Positions 35,731-44,543 of a stretch of 51,384 bases of DNA are shown here, piece after piece. The notes under the pieces were generated by a model. That model had not been told where the DNA came from. It saw only the letters and a program-made list of their open reading frames with translations, and searched no databases. This DNA comes from an uncultured Dechloromonas sp. GTDB lineage: Bacteria > Pseudomonadota > Gammaproteobacteria > Burkholderiales > Rhodocyclaceae. Each line of letters starts with the position of its first letter. The first letter of the stretch is position 1. The stretch covers positions 1-51,384 of the forward strand of contig NZ_CAMFKO010000031.1 in the NCBI RefSeq assembly GCF_945957265.1, in the 5' to 3' direction. The position numbers and the translations under genes were made by a program.

Positions 35731-37868
35731 GCCTCCCCTCCCCTTTCACGGGCGATCCGGGTGACCTCGGGAATGTGGCGGATGCCGCGCATCACGGCGG
35801 CCAGGTGATTGCGATGGGCGACCTGGACGGTGAAGCGCAGGCTGTTGTACAGCCGCTCCGGATCGGTATCCATCGACACATGTTCGATATTGGACCCGGC
35901 CTCGGCAATGGCGGAGGCCACCTGGGCGAGCACGCCGCGGGCATTCTTGACTTCGACGTTGATGCGGATGTCGAACAGTTTGCCCTCTTCCGGCTCCCAT
36001 TCGACGTCGATCCATTTTTGCGGCTCGGCCGAACGCGACTTGCGGATGGTCGGGCAGTCGTGGGTATGGATGATCAGGCCGCTGCCCTTGCGGATCGAAC
36101 CGATGATCGGATCGCCGGGAATCGGCTGGCAGCAGCGGGCCAGCTGGATGGCCATGCCTTCGGTGCCGTGGATGGCCAGGGTCATGTTGCTCGGCGAGTC
36201 GGCCGACAGGTCTTCGCGCGCCAGCAGGCGGCGGGCGACGACCGAGGGCAGGCGCTTGCCAAGGCCGATTTCGGTATAGACGTCCTCCATCGACTTCTGC
36301 CCACCCGCCTTGACCAGGGAATCCCAGGCCTCGGCCGGAATCGAAATGGGCACCACGCCCAGCGACAGCAGTTCCTGGCGCAGCAGGCGCTCGCCGAGAC
36401 GGGCCGATTCCTCGTTCTGCATGGTGCGCAGGAAATGGCGGATCTTGCTGCGCGCGCGGCCGGTCTTGACGTAGGTCAGCCACACCGGGTTGGGGCTGGC
36501 CTGCGGCGAGGTGATGATTTCGACGAGATCGCCATTGCGCAGTTCGCTGCGCAGCGGCGCCAGTTCGTGATTGACCCGCGCCGCCGAACAATGATGGCCG
36601 ACATCGGTGTGCACGGCGTAGGCGAAGTCGACCACCGTCGCGCCGCGCGGCATGGCCAGGATCTTGCCCTTCGGCGTGAAGACATAGACCTCGTCGGGGA
36701 AGAGATCGATCTTGACGTTCTCGAAGAACTCCGACGAATCGCTGGTCTGCATCTCGAGCAGCGACTGCAGCCATTTGTGCGTCTTGATCTGCAGGTCGGC
36801 GCTCGACTCGTCCATGTCCTTGTACAGCCAGTGCGCCGCCACGCCTTCCTGCGCAACGTGGTGCATCTCGCGGGTGCGGATCTGCACCTCGACCGGCGTG
36901 CCGTAGGGGCCGATCAGCGTGGTGTGCAATGACTGGTAGCCGTTGGCCTTGGGAATGGCGATGTAGTCCTTGAACTTGCCGGGAACCGGCTTGAACAGGC
37001 TGTGCAGGGCGCCAAGCGCGAGGTAGCAGGTCGGCACGTTGTCGACCACCACGCGAAAACCGTAGATATCGAGCACCTGCGAGAAGGACAGGTGCTTGTC
37101 CTTCATCTTGCGGAAGATGGAATACAGGCTCTTTTCGCGCCCGAAGACCTCCGCCCGCAGGCCGGCGTTCGCCAGCTTGTCGCGAATGCCGTCGAGGATG
37201 CGGGTGAGCAGTTCCTTGCGGTTGCCGCGCGCGGCGTTGAGCGCCTTGGACAGGACCTCGGCGCGATGCGGGTGGATCAGCGAAAACGACAGGTCCTGCA
37301 GTTCGCGATAGAGCTTGTTCAGGCCCAGGCGCAGGGCGATCGGCGCGTAGATTTCCAGCGTCTCGCGGGCGATGCGGGCACGCTTGTCGGCGCGCATCGC
37401 CGACATGGTCTGCAGGTTGTGCTGGCGGTCGGCCAGCTTGATGAGCACGACGCGCAGATCGCGCGCCATGGCCATCAGCATCTTGCGGAAGTTCTCGGCC
37501 TGCGCCTCCTGGTAGGAAGCGAACTCCATCTTGTCGAGCTTGGACAGGCCGTCGACCAGCTCGGCGACTTCCTTGCCGAATTTCTCGGCCAGTTCGTGCT
37601 TGGTGGTGCCGGTATCCTCCAGCACATCGTGCATCAGCGCCGCGCAGATCGCATCGGCGTCCATCCGCCACTCGACCACGGCGCCGGCAACAGCCAGCGG
37701 ATGGGTGATATAGGGCTCGCCCGACATGCGCTTCTGGTGCGCGTGGGCCTTGGCCGCGAAGGCATACGCGGCCTTGATTCTCGTTACATCGGCGGGAGGA
37801 AGATAGTCGAGACTATCGAGGAAAACCCGGTAGGCGGGTTCCACACAGGCGGGCGGTGCAGGATCCAT
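35727..37868 (-). CDS. spoT: Bifunctional (p)ppGpp synthetase/hydrolase SpoT
   Basis: A 713-residue RelA/SpoT homologue: HD hydrolase domain with intact HDVLEDT, synthetase domain with GYQSLHT, TGS domain (VFTPKGKILAMPRGATVVDFAYAVH), helical and zinc-finger-like region (ARCCQPIPGD) and C-terminal ACT domain (NIEHVSMDTDPERLY). Both active sites look intact, so it can make and degrade the alarmone. It follows gmk-rpoZ, the classical arrangement, and continues with dadA and tatD by overlapping codons. Confidence 0.97.
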   Translation of the reverse strand: MDPAPPACVEPAYRVFLDSLDYLPPADVTRIKAAYAFAAKAHAHQKRMSGEPYITHPLAVAGAVVEWRMDADAICAALMHDVLEDTGTTKHELAEKFGKEVAELVDGLSKLDKMEFASYQEAQAENFRKMLMAMARDLRVVLIKLADRQHNLQTMSAMRADKRARIARETLEIYAPIALRLGLNKLYRELQDLSFSLIHPHRAEVLSKALNAARGNRKELLTRILDGIRDKLANAGLRAEVFGREKSLYSIFRKMKDKHLSFSQVLDIYGFRVVVDNVPTCYLALGALHSLFKPVPGKFKDYIAIPKANGYQSLHTTLIGPYGTPVEVQIRTREMHHVAQEGVAAHWLYKDMDESSADLQIKTHKWLQSLLEMQTSDSSEFFENVKIDLFPDEVYVFTPKGKILAMPRGATVVDFAYAVHTDVGHHCSAARVNHELAPLRSELRNGDLVEIITSPQASPNPVWLTYVKTGRARSKIRHFLRTMQNEESARLGERLLRQELLSLGVVPISIPAEAWDSLVKAGGQKSMEDVYTEIGLGKRLPSVVARRLLAREDLSADSPSNMTLAIHGTEGMAIQLARCCQPIPGDPIIGSIRKGSGLIIHTHDCPTIRKSRSAEPQKWIDVEWEPEEGKLFDIRINVEVKNARGVLAQVASAIAEAGSNIEHVSMDTDPERLYNSLRFTVQVAHRNHLAAVMRGIRHIPEVTRIARERGGEA

Positions 37869-37889
37869 AGGTCTTCACCGCCCCATGAC

Positions 37890-38096
37890 TCAGACCTGAC
37901 CGCGGTTCAGCACTTCCAGACCGACTTTGCCAGAGCCCATTTCCTTGAGCGCGACGACCGTCGGCTTGTGCTTTTCGGCATCGACCAGCGGCGTGGCGCC
38001 ATTGGCCAGCTGACGGGCGCGATGGGCGGCGGCCAGGGTCATCTGGAAACGGTTCGGAATTCTCTTCAGGCAATCATCAACAGTAACGCGAGCCAT
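37890..38096 (-). CDS. rpoZ: RNA polymerase omega subunit
   Basis: A 68-residue omega subunit ([37 protein letters not shown]). Omega binds the beta-prime subunit and is the ppGpp contact in many bacteria. Sits between gmk (15-base gap) and spoT (21-base gap). Confidence 0.97.
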   Translation of the reverse strand: MARVTVDDCLKRIPNRFQMTLAAAHRARQLANGATPLVDAEKHKPTVVALKEMGSGKVGLEVLNRGQV

Positions 38097-38111
38097 GCTA
38101 AACCTCTAATT

Positions 38112-38720
38112 TCAAATCAATCTTTCGAACAGGGCGGCGTGACGGACACGCTGGGCCCCGAAGCTCAGGCGGGAGGCGCGCACGACGGCACGCAAATCTT
38201 CCAGTGCCTGAACCAACTGGTCGTTAATAATAACATAGTCGAATTCGCCGACATGGCGCATCTCGGCCTGCGCCGCCGCCAGGCGACGGGCGATGACGTC
38301 GGCGCTGTCGGTGCCGCGCCCGGTCAGGCGGCTGGTCAGCTCGGCCATCGACGGCGGCAGGATGAAGATGCCGATCGCCTCGGGGAAGAGCTTGCGCACC
38401 TGTTGCGCTCCCTGCCAGTCGATTTCCAGCAGCACGTCGTGGCCGGCCGCCAGCTGGTCGGCGATCCATTTTTTCGAGGTGCCGTAGAAGTTGCCATGCA
38501 CCTCGGCCCACTCCAGGAATTCCTGGCGGGCGATCATGGCCTGGAACTCGACCGTGTCGACGAAATGGTACTCGCGCCCGTTCTCCTCGCCCGGACGCGG
38601 GCCGCGCGTCGTGAAGGAGATCGACAGATGGACGCAGTTTTCCTGCTCCAGCAGCATGCGCACCAAGGTGGTCTTGCCCGCCCCCGACGGAGCGGCAACG
38701 ACAAAGAGATTTCCGGCCAT
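38112..38720 (-). CDS. gmk: Guanylate kinase
   Basis: A 202-residue kinase that converts GMP to GDP. P-loop APSGAGKTT, GMP-binding ISFTTRGPRPGEENGREYHFV and LLEIDWQGAQQVR are intact. First gene of gmk-rpoZ-spoT-dadA-tatD, a guanine-nucleotide/alarmone cluster. Confidence 0.97.
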   Translation of the reverse strand: MAGNLFVVAAPSGAGKTTLVRMLLEQENCVHLSISFTTRGPRPGEENGREYHFVDTVEFQAMIARQEFLEWAEVHGNFYGTSKKWIADQLAAGHDVLLEIDWQGAQQVRKLFPEAIGIFILPPSMAELTSRLTGRGTDSADVIARRLAAAQAEMRHVGEFDYVIINDQLVQALEDLRAVVRASRLSFGAQRVRHAALFERLI

Positions 38721-38762
38721 TCGTATGTTTCCCGTGCTAGCTGGCGCCGAGCGCCAAAAACG

Positions 38763-41342
38763 TCATTGTAGCGGCGGCTTCGGCAACCAGCGCCGCAGTA
38801 TCTGATTCAGGCGCTCCGGATCGACCGGCTTGGCGAGATGATCGTTCATGCCGGCGGCCAGGCAGCGCTGGCGATCCTCGGCGAAGGCATTGGCCGTCAT
38901 GGCGATGATCGGGATCACCGCGTAATCCGGCATCCCCCGGATGCGGCGCGTGACCTCGAGCCCGTCGATGCCCGGCATCTGCAGGTCCATCAGGATCAGG
39001 TCGTAGCGGGCGGCCTGCGCCCTGGCAACGGCCTGTTCGCCATCCTCGGCCATATCGAGCGGCAGGCCGGTGATTTCGCGGATCAGCTCGCTCGCCACCT
39101 CGCGATTCAAGGGCTCGTCCTCGACGAGCAGGATGCGTGCGGCCGGATTGTGCCGCAGCGGATAGTCCTGCCCGCCTCCCGCCTCGTCCCCGGCGGCCGC
39201 GCCGGGTGCCGCCTTGCCGAAACGCGCGGTCATCCAGAAGGTGCTGCCCTCTCCCGGCGTGCTGTCGACACCGGTCTGGCCGCCCATCAGTTCGGCCAGG
39301 CGCTGGGTAATGACCAGGCCAAGCCCGGTTCCGCCATACTTCCGGGTCGTCGAGTTGTCGGCCTGCTCGAAGGGACGGAACAGCCGCTGACGCACCGCCT
39401 CGGGAATGCCGATACCGCTGTCCTGAACCTCGAAGCGCACGAGCAGGCTGTGCTCGTCCTCGTCGACCACCGAGCCGCGCAGGACGATGCTGCCCGACTC
39501 GGTGAACTTGATCGCATTGCCGACATAGTTCAGCAAGGCCTGGCTGAGCCGCGTGCTGTCGCCGACCATGCAGGGCGGCAGGCCGTCCATCGCCGTCCGG
39601 AACGCCACGCCCTTGGCCGCGGCCTTGTCGATATTCAGCCCGACGACCCGCCCGAGCACGTCCGCGACGCGGAAGGATGCCTGTTCAAGCACCAGCTTTC
39701 CCGATTCGATCTTGGAAATGTCGAGGACGTCGTTGATGATCGACAGCAGGTGATCGGCCGAGGCCAGGACCTTGTCGAGCCGGTCGGCCTGACGCGGCGC
39801 AAGCTCGTCCCGCTTGAGCAGGTGGGCCAGGCCGACAATGGCGTTCATCGGCGTGCGGATTTCGTGGCTCATGTTGGCCAGGAAGGCGCTCTTCGCCCGG
39901 TTGGCCGACTCGGCGGCATCCTTGGCCTGTTCGAGCTGCGCCGTCCGGTCCCGGACCAGCACCTCGAGATGCTGGCGATAGTTTTCCAGCTCCTGTGCGT
40001 TGCGTTTCGGCGCGTCGATATCCGCGATGAGCCCGACCAGGCCGACGAATTTGCCTTGCTCGTCGAGCAGGCGCCGCCCGCACAGGAAGCCCCAGAACAT
40101 CGAGCCGTCGCGGCGGATGTATTCCCGCTCCAGCCGGACGAAGGGAATCTCGGAAGCCATCAGCTTGAGCATTTTCTGGCGCCCCTCCTCCCGCTCGGCG
40201 GGATGGACCAGCGCCACGTATTCGTCGCCGATCAGCTCCGCCATGGGGATCCCCCACATCGCCGACATCCGTTCGTTGGCCATCACGATGCGCCCTTGCG
40301 GATCGACCAGGAAAATCGCGCCGTCGGAGGTATCGAACAGCGTCCGCAGTATCCGCTCACGCTCGCCGAGGCGGCTGGCATAGCGATGCATCATGAACAG
40401 CGCGCCGCCGCTCAGGGCGATGAACAGGAGCAGCATGGTCAGGATGACCCGACGCTGTCCCTGCCAGGGCTGCAGGTAGTGATCCTCGGGAACGCCGACG
40501 TCGATGTAGAACCGGTAATCCGGATTGAAGCGATAGGCATGCAGCCGAGGCGGGCCGTCGCCGCCGGCTTCGCCGGAAACGTAGGCGCCTTCGCGCGGAT
40601 TGCTCGCCAGCGCCGTGCTGAACTCCCGCGACACGCCCGTCGAACCGGGCTCGGAAAGCGTTTCGTTCGTCGGCACCCGGACCAGCAGGGTCAGATCCTG
40701 GTCGCGCCAGGAGATCGAACCGGCATCGCCGATCCGCAGCCCGGCAAACCGTTGCTGAAAATAATTCAGATCGACACCGGCGTAAGCGACCCCGGCAAAC
40801 GCCCCGCGCACATCGGGCAGGCGCCGCGCGATGACGACCAGCGACTTGCCGGTGATCCTTCCCACCAGCGGCTTGGACATGACCCGGTCAAGCGCCGGGT
40901 TATCGCGCAGGAGACGAAAGTAATCCCGGTCATCAACCTTCAGGCCGGCCCCGCCGCCACCGCCAAACCCGACCACGGAAACGCCCGCGGCATCGGCAAT
41001 GCGCAGCACCCCCAGTTGCGGCAGGCGTTCTCGCTGGCGGCTGAGAAAACCCTCCATGGCCTCGGGCGAGCCACGGGCGTTCACCACACGCTCCACGTAA
41101 TGATCGATGGCGTCCCGCAGCAACAGGTCGACCTTCTCCAGGGACGCGGCCACATCGCGCTCGACCAGCAGGGAGAGGTTTTCGGTCGTCTGTTGGGTCT
41201 GACTGCGATGCTGACTGAGGCTGGTCGTCAGCAGGTAGGCGCCGAGGGCGATGGCCGACAGGATCACCGCCAGCCAGCCCAGGATGAAGCGTTGCGTCAG
41301 CGCCGTCGGCGACAGGGTAGTAGCGGCGCCGACGGCTTGCAT
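38763..41342 (-). CDS. Hybrid sensor histidine kinase (dCACHE-PAS-HisKA-HATPase-REC)
   Basis: An 859-residue membrane kinase. A transmembrane helix (~20-41), an extracytoplasmic double-CACHE/PDC1-like region (~45-300), a second helix (VILTMLLLFIALSGGALFMM), PAS/PAC (~335-450), a coiled linker, HisKA with NMSHEIRTPMNA, HATPase with NYVGNAIKFT, DSGIGIP and GGTGLGLVI, and a C-terminal receiver (from ~735) with acceptor Asp786 in LMDLQMPGIDG. No Hpt domain or partner is in view, so the phosphate target is unknown. Four of the glycines after VVGF form an unusual GGGGGAG run. It is the last core-like gene before the composition changes. Confidence 0.93.
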   Translation of the reverse strand: MQAVGAATTLSPTALTQRFILGWLAVILSAIALGAYLLTTSLSQHRSQTQQTTENLSLLVERDVAASLEKVDLLLRDAIDHYVERVVNARGSPEAMEGFLSRQRERLPQLGVLRIADAAGVSVVGFGGGGGAGLKVDDRDYFRLLRDNPALDRVMSKPLVGRITGKSLVVIARRLPDVRGAFAGVAYAGVDLNYFQQRFAGLRIGDAGSISWRDQDLTLLVRVPTNETLSEPGSTGVSREFSTALASNPREGAYVSGEAGGDGPPRLHAYRFNPDYRFYIDVGVPEDHYLQPWQGQRRVILTMLLLFIALSGGALFMMHRYASRLGERERILRTLFDTSDGAIFLVDPQGRIVMANERMSAMWGIPMAELIGDEYVALVHPAEREEGRQKMLKLMASEIPFVRLEREYIRRDGSMFWGFLCGRRLLDEQGKFVGLVGLIADIDAPKRNAQELENYRQHLEVLVRDRTAQLEQAKDAAESANRAKSAFLANMSHEIRTPMNAIVGLAHLLKRDELAPRQADRLDKVLASADHLLSIINDVLDISKIESGKLVLEQASFRVADVLGRVVGLNIDKAAAKGVAFRTAMDGLPPCMVGDSTRLSQALLNYVGNAIKFTESGSIVLRGSVVDEDEHSLLVRFEVQDSGIGIPEAVRQRLFRPFEQADNSTTRKYGGTGLGLVITQRLAELMGGQTGVDSTPGEGSTFWMTARFGKAAPGAAAGDEAGGGQDYPLRHNPAARILLVEDEPLNREVASELIREITGLPLDMAEDGEQAVARAQAARYDLILMDLQMPGIDGLEVTRRIRGMPDYAVIPIIAMTANAFAEDRQRCLAAGMNDHLAKPVDPERLNQILRRWLPKPPLQ

Positions 41343-41361
41343 GGTCCGGCGTCTTGGATCT

Positions 41362-41403
41362 GAATCAGTAGTGGCGTGGGTGATCCCACGCCACTACTGA
41401 TTC
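41362..41403. repeat. Perfect 19-bp inverted repeat at the core/accessory boundary
   Basis: Arms GAATCAGTAGTGGCGTGGG (41362-41380) and its exact complement (41385-41403) with loop TGAT. There is no T-tract on either side, so it is not a standard terminator. It lies 20 bases upstream of the hybrid kinase ATG, exactly where GC-rich core sequence gives way to AT-richer sequence. Confidence 0.9.
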
Positions 41404-41603
41404 GCCGTTATTCGATCGTTGAGAAAAGTACACGCTTAGGTACACAGATTTCATGCGCTTTCCTGCCTTGATAGTAAGTTAATCATTGCACGGCAAGTCT
41501 ACCAGCAAGATCAACGCTAAACTGTCTCACGCCTTTATGCGAAGAGAGGGTAGAGAACTACCCGGAGCAAAGTTCTGTTCGAAAGTAACGCAAAACCAAA
41601 GCG

Positions 41604-42365
41604 ATGACTATCCCTGACCTACTACTACCAGATCGCCAGCTCTATCAGGTTGAAGAAGTATTTCATCTTATTGCCGCAAACAAATTTCCTTGCGACCGGA
41701 AGCTACCGTGTGGCAACTGCCCAATATACCAAGCATTCTCTAAATCTTGGAAATCGCCGGTACCCAACTGTGACTCGGTCATGGCAAACAGAAGCGCGGA
41801 GATGCACTATCTATCCAGACAAGTTGCCCTCGCCGCAAAAGACAATGTTCTGCGCCTATGGGACCCCAAATGGCGACACGCGTTGCCGTTGCCAACGCAC
41901 GACACGGAAAAGACCGCCACCCCCGATCAACTCAAGTATTGGGTCAAAGCAGGCTCTGTTTACCAAGACGACTTGACCAGATTCCTAAAGGACGAGCGCA
42001 TTCCGTTTGCCTTTGAGAGAGAGGACAAACCGAGGACTGAACTCGCAATTGCCCACGAAGAAATCATCAAGCCGCAAGAGCAAGTCAAGCCAAAACGCGA
42101 AAAGAAAGACGAACTGGCCATACTGATTGATCAGATTTTAGGTAAAAACCCATCTCTCACGCCAACCGAAGTTATGTTGCGCCTACTCGCACAATGTGGC
42201 GCTAAGGAGTCAATCATCACTGAAAACATGGGCGATGGTTTTAGATGGGAGCCATTCAATCGCGAACTTCAACATTGCACTATCAAAAATCTAGAAGATC
42301 GCATCTACCGCTGGAAATCCAAACGTAAAAAAATGGACAAGAATCCTCGTAATACACGCGTATAG
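41604..42365 (+). CDS. Unknown protein, 253 residues, in the accessory element
   Basis: Not recognised. Soluble, no signal peptide. A cysteine-rich N-terminal motif (CDRKLPCGNCPIYQ) may bind a metal, a Glu/Lys-rich hinge lies around residues 145-165 (KPQEQVKPKREKKDE), and a basic C-terminus (IYRWKSKRKKMDK) could bind nucleic acid. No clear ribosome-binding site at the ATG. First gene of the plus-strand module and followed by 110 bases with a twice-repeated AGCACTCGCTT. Codon use is less GC-rich than in core genes. Confidence 0.7.
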   Translation: MTIPDLLLPDRQLYQVEEVFHLIAANKFPCDRKLPCGNCPIYQAFSKSWKSPVPNCDSVMANRSAEMHYLSRQVALAAKDNVLRLWDPKWRHALPLPTHDTEKTATPDQLKYWVKAGSVYQDDLTRFLKDERIPFAFEREDKPRTELAIAHEEIIKPQEQVKPKREKKDELAILIDQILGKNPSLTPTEVMLRLLAQCGAKESIITENMGDGFRWEPFNRELQHCTIKNLEDRIYRWKSKRKKMDKNPRNTRV

Positions 42366-42475
42366 CACTCGCTTTCGCGCACAGCACTCGCTTATCCCAC
42401 AATCGCACAAAAATTCAATAACTTGCGCTCCATTCCGCAGCTAACCAGCCAAGCGGATTCACCCAGGAGCACAAC

Positions 42476-42748
42476 ATGTCCTCAAGTACCACCCGTTCAA
42501 CAGAGCCGCCCCCCTCAGTTCGCGCTCTGGTTCATCCAATGCTGTCAGTGTTTGATGACCTACCGGAATCAGCCTTCGTTTCACTTCACGTTGTTTGCGC
42601 ATTGTTCTGCTGCTCTCCCGCTACGGTTTGGCGTCGAGTTCGCGCAGGCCAACTGGCATCGCCCCATCGCATTGGATTGCGTACAACGCGTTGGCGCGTT
42701 GGCGATCTCCGAAAAGAGTTGGCTAAGCCAATCGGGAGCGAGCAATGA
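42476..42748 (+). CDS. AlpA/excisionase-like helix-turn-helix regulator
   Basis: A 90-residue protein whose central part, FVSLHVVCALFCCSPATVWRRVRAGQLASPHRIGLRTTRW, reads as a MerR/AlpA-type winged helix: short recognition helix (PATVWRRV) followed by the 'G-x-L/F-P-x-P-x-x-x-G-x-R' wing. AlpA proteins switch on excision or replication of P4-like elements. ATGA overlap with the next gene (42745-42748) couples translation. Confidence 0.75.
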   Translation: MSSSTTRSTEPPPSVRALVHPMLSVFDDLPESAFVSLHVVCALFCCSPATVWRRVRAGQLASPHRIGLRTTRWRVGDLRKELAKPIGSEQ

Positions 42749-44319
42749 TTCCGACGACACCGCCCTCACGCCGCTTCCCAAATGCCAACAACGTCCTGCC
42801 TTCAGCATTCGGCACGCGTGTCAAAATCGTTTCTGCCGCAACCATTCCCCCTGAATCGATCAAATGGATTTGGTTCGGCTGGTTAGCGGCAGGAAAACTC
42901 CACATGCTTGCAGGCCAACCAGGTGCAGGAAAAACTGGCGCTGCCGTTGTAATGGCGGCCACAATTTCACGCGGAGATTCAGGTGGTCGATGGCCTGACG
43001 GCACGGAGGCTCCGGCTGGGAACGTAGTGTTCTGGACTTGCGAGGATGGGCTAGCGGACACAATCATTCCACGCTTGATTGCCGCTGGTGCAAACATGGA
43101 ACGTGTCTTCGTCCTCACCGGAACAGAAGAAAACGGTCACGAGCGCGCATTCAATCCTGCAAAAGATATCGAACGTCTGATGCAGCGCGTGGCGGAGATA
43201 GGCAATGTTAGCTTGATCATCATTGACCCGATTCTGCAGGTTGTCGGCGGAGACTCACATAAAAATGCTGAGGTACGCCGCGCACTAGAGCCTTTGGTGG
43301 CTTTTGCCGAAGAGCACGGCATTGCAATTCTCGGGATCACTCACGTTAACAAGCGTTCGAAGGGGAAAGATCTTATCGATCGAATCACCGGTAGCCTCGC
43401 ATATACCGCAGTAGCGCGTATCGTCATACTGGCGGTGAAAGGCGCAAAAACCGAAGGTAACAATGCACCACATAGCTGCGTTTTAGTTCGCGCAAAAAGC
43501 AACATTGGTCCAATTGAAGGAGGATTTGCCTACCAAGTCGAATCTCATCAATTCGAACTCTACGGCGAACAGTTCAATACCTCGATCCTTGTATGGAATC
43601 CAATTCAGCTAGAAGGCGCACCGGAAGCAATTTTGCGCAACGTCGAATGCAATGGTGGTGATTACGTCGAAAACACCAACGCATTGGCAACGGCATGCAG
43701 CTTTCTGAAAAAACTATTGGCTACTGGCGGCCTCCCCTATCAAACCATTGTTTCCGTGGCCAATAGGCTCACCCCAACAATTTCCGTAGCCTCACTGAAA
43801 CGAGCCAAGGCCGAACTTCCCATCCTCGCCGTGAAAAGGCCCGCCAAGCCCCCCAATCAGGCCTGTCACTACTGGTATCTCGCTGAAGCGCTAGGAGATC
43901 AGGATCCATCTGCCTATTCATACATCAGCAACTCCCCACTAGAGCTCAGATCGCTATTCGATCAGCCGATCAATTCAGCTCCGAATGGCAACTTTTGGGG
44001 TGGTATGGCGCCAACGGCACAATCAACAGCCTTTACTGCACCACATGAATCGCATGCAGCAGTTGAGTCACATGCACCAGTTGCCCCAAGGGACAACGAC
44101 CGCTATTTGGCAACTGCTCTGCAATTGGCGGTAAAAGAAGCTGCGCACGCATACTCATCACGCAAGTGGAATGCCGAAATCCCCTGGGAAGATTTCATTT
44201 CTGAAATCGAGGACGACGTCACAGAGAACCTGGTCGATGCGGATTTGCTTGGCGAACTTCGTTCAAGGCTTCATGCGACAACCTGGTGGATGCTCTTGCC
44301 TTCAAAAGCGGTTATCTAA
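42745..44319 (+). CDS. RepA-like AAA (RecA-fold) ATPase
   Basis: A 524-residue protein with an N-terminal RecA-like domain: Walker A GQPGAGKT (57-64), an acidic strand VVFWTCEDG, Walker B LIIIDPILQ, and AILGITHVNK as sensor. This matches the AAA_25/RepA hexameric-helicase group used by plasmids and satellites for replication. The C-terminal ~200 residues are low in similarity and include a repeated HES/HAPV-like stretch (HESHAAVESHAPVAP). Together with the Gp2-type protein it suggests autonomous replication of the element. Confidence 0.82.
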   Translation: MIPTTPPSRRFPNANNVLPSAFGTRVKIVSAATIPPESIKWIWFGWLAAGKLHMLAGQPGAGKTGAAVVMAATISRGDSGGRWPDGTEAPAGNVVFWTCEDGLADTIIPRLIAAGANMERVFVLTGTEENGHERAFNPAKDIERLMQRVAEIGNVSLIIIDPILQVVGGDSHKNAEVRRALEPLVAFAEEHGIAILGITHVNKRSKGKDLIDRITGSLAYTAVARIVILAVKGAKTEGNNAPHSCVLVRAKSNIGPIEGGFAYQVESHQFELYGEQFNTSILVWNPIQLEGAPEAILRNVECNGGDYVENTNALATACSFLKKLLATGGLPYQTIVSVANRLTPTISVASLKRAKAELPILAVKRPAKPPNQACHYWYLAEALGDQDPSAYSYISNSPLELRSLFDQPINSAPNGNFWGGMAPTAQSTAFTAPHESHAAVESHAPVAPRDNDRYLATALQLAVKEAAHAYSSRKWNAEIPWEDFISEIEDDVTENLVDADLLGELRSRLHATTWWMLLPSKAVI

Positions 44320-44430
44320 GTTCGATTTGCGCAGTCGCTCAAGTAAATCCGCGCCTGCTTCTCCTAAGTATTTTTTTACCGCTAACACCAATAACTATGA
44401 GGTGTAGCCGGACATAAAAACCATCGGCAC

Positions 44431-44469
44431 AGCGGGAAGATCGATATTGACCATCGATTGCTTCCCGCT
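44431..44469. repeat. Strong hairpin before the replication protein gene
   Basis: Outer arms AGCGGGAAG / CTTCCCGCT (9 bp) enclose inner arms ATCGAT / ATCGAT (6 bp) with a 2-base bulge and a 7-base loop. It lies in the 224-base gap before the Gp2-type gene; the rest of the gap is a strongly AT-rich stretch (about 44505-44543). Candidate replication origin or transcription terminator; no T-run follows. Confidence 0.6.
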
Positions 44470-44543
44470 TGTTTCGATCCCCTCGTATTTAGGCGCGCAC
44501 TTCCTATTAGATTAATTAATCAATACTTATTTATATATTAACC

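Noticed and set aside
41362..41403. Perfect inverted repeat read as an intrinsic terminator
   Set aside because: No T-tract on either side and no gene ends next to it.
42364..42393. Two copies of AGCACTCGCTT as iterons
   Set aside because: Only two copies, 8 bases apart; too few to call an iteron array or CRISPR.
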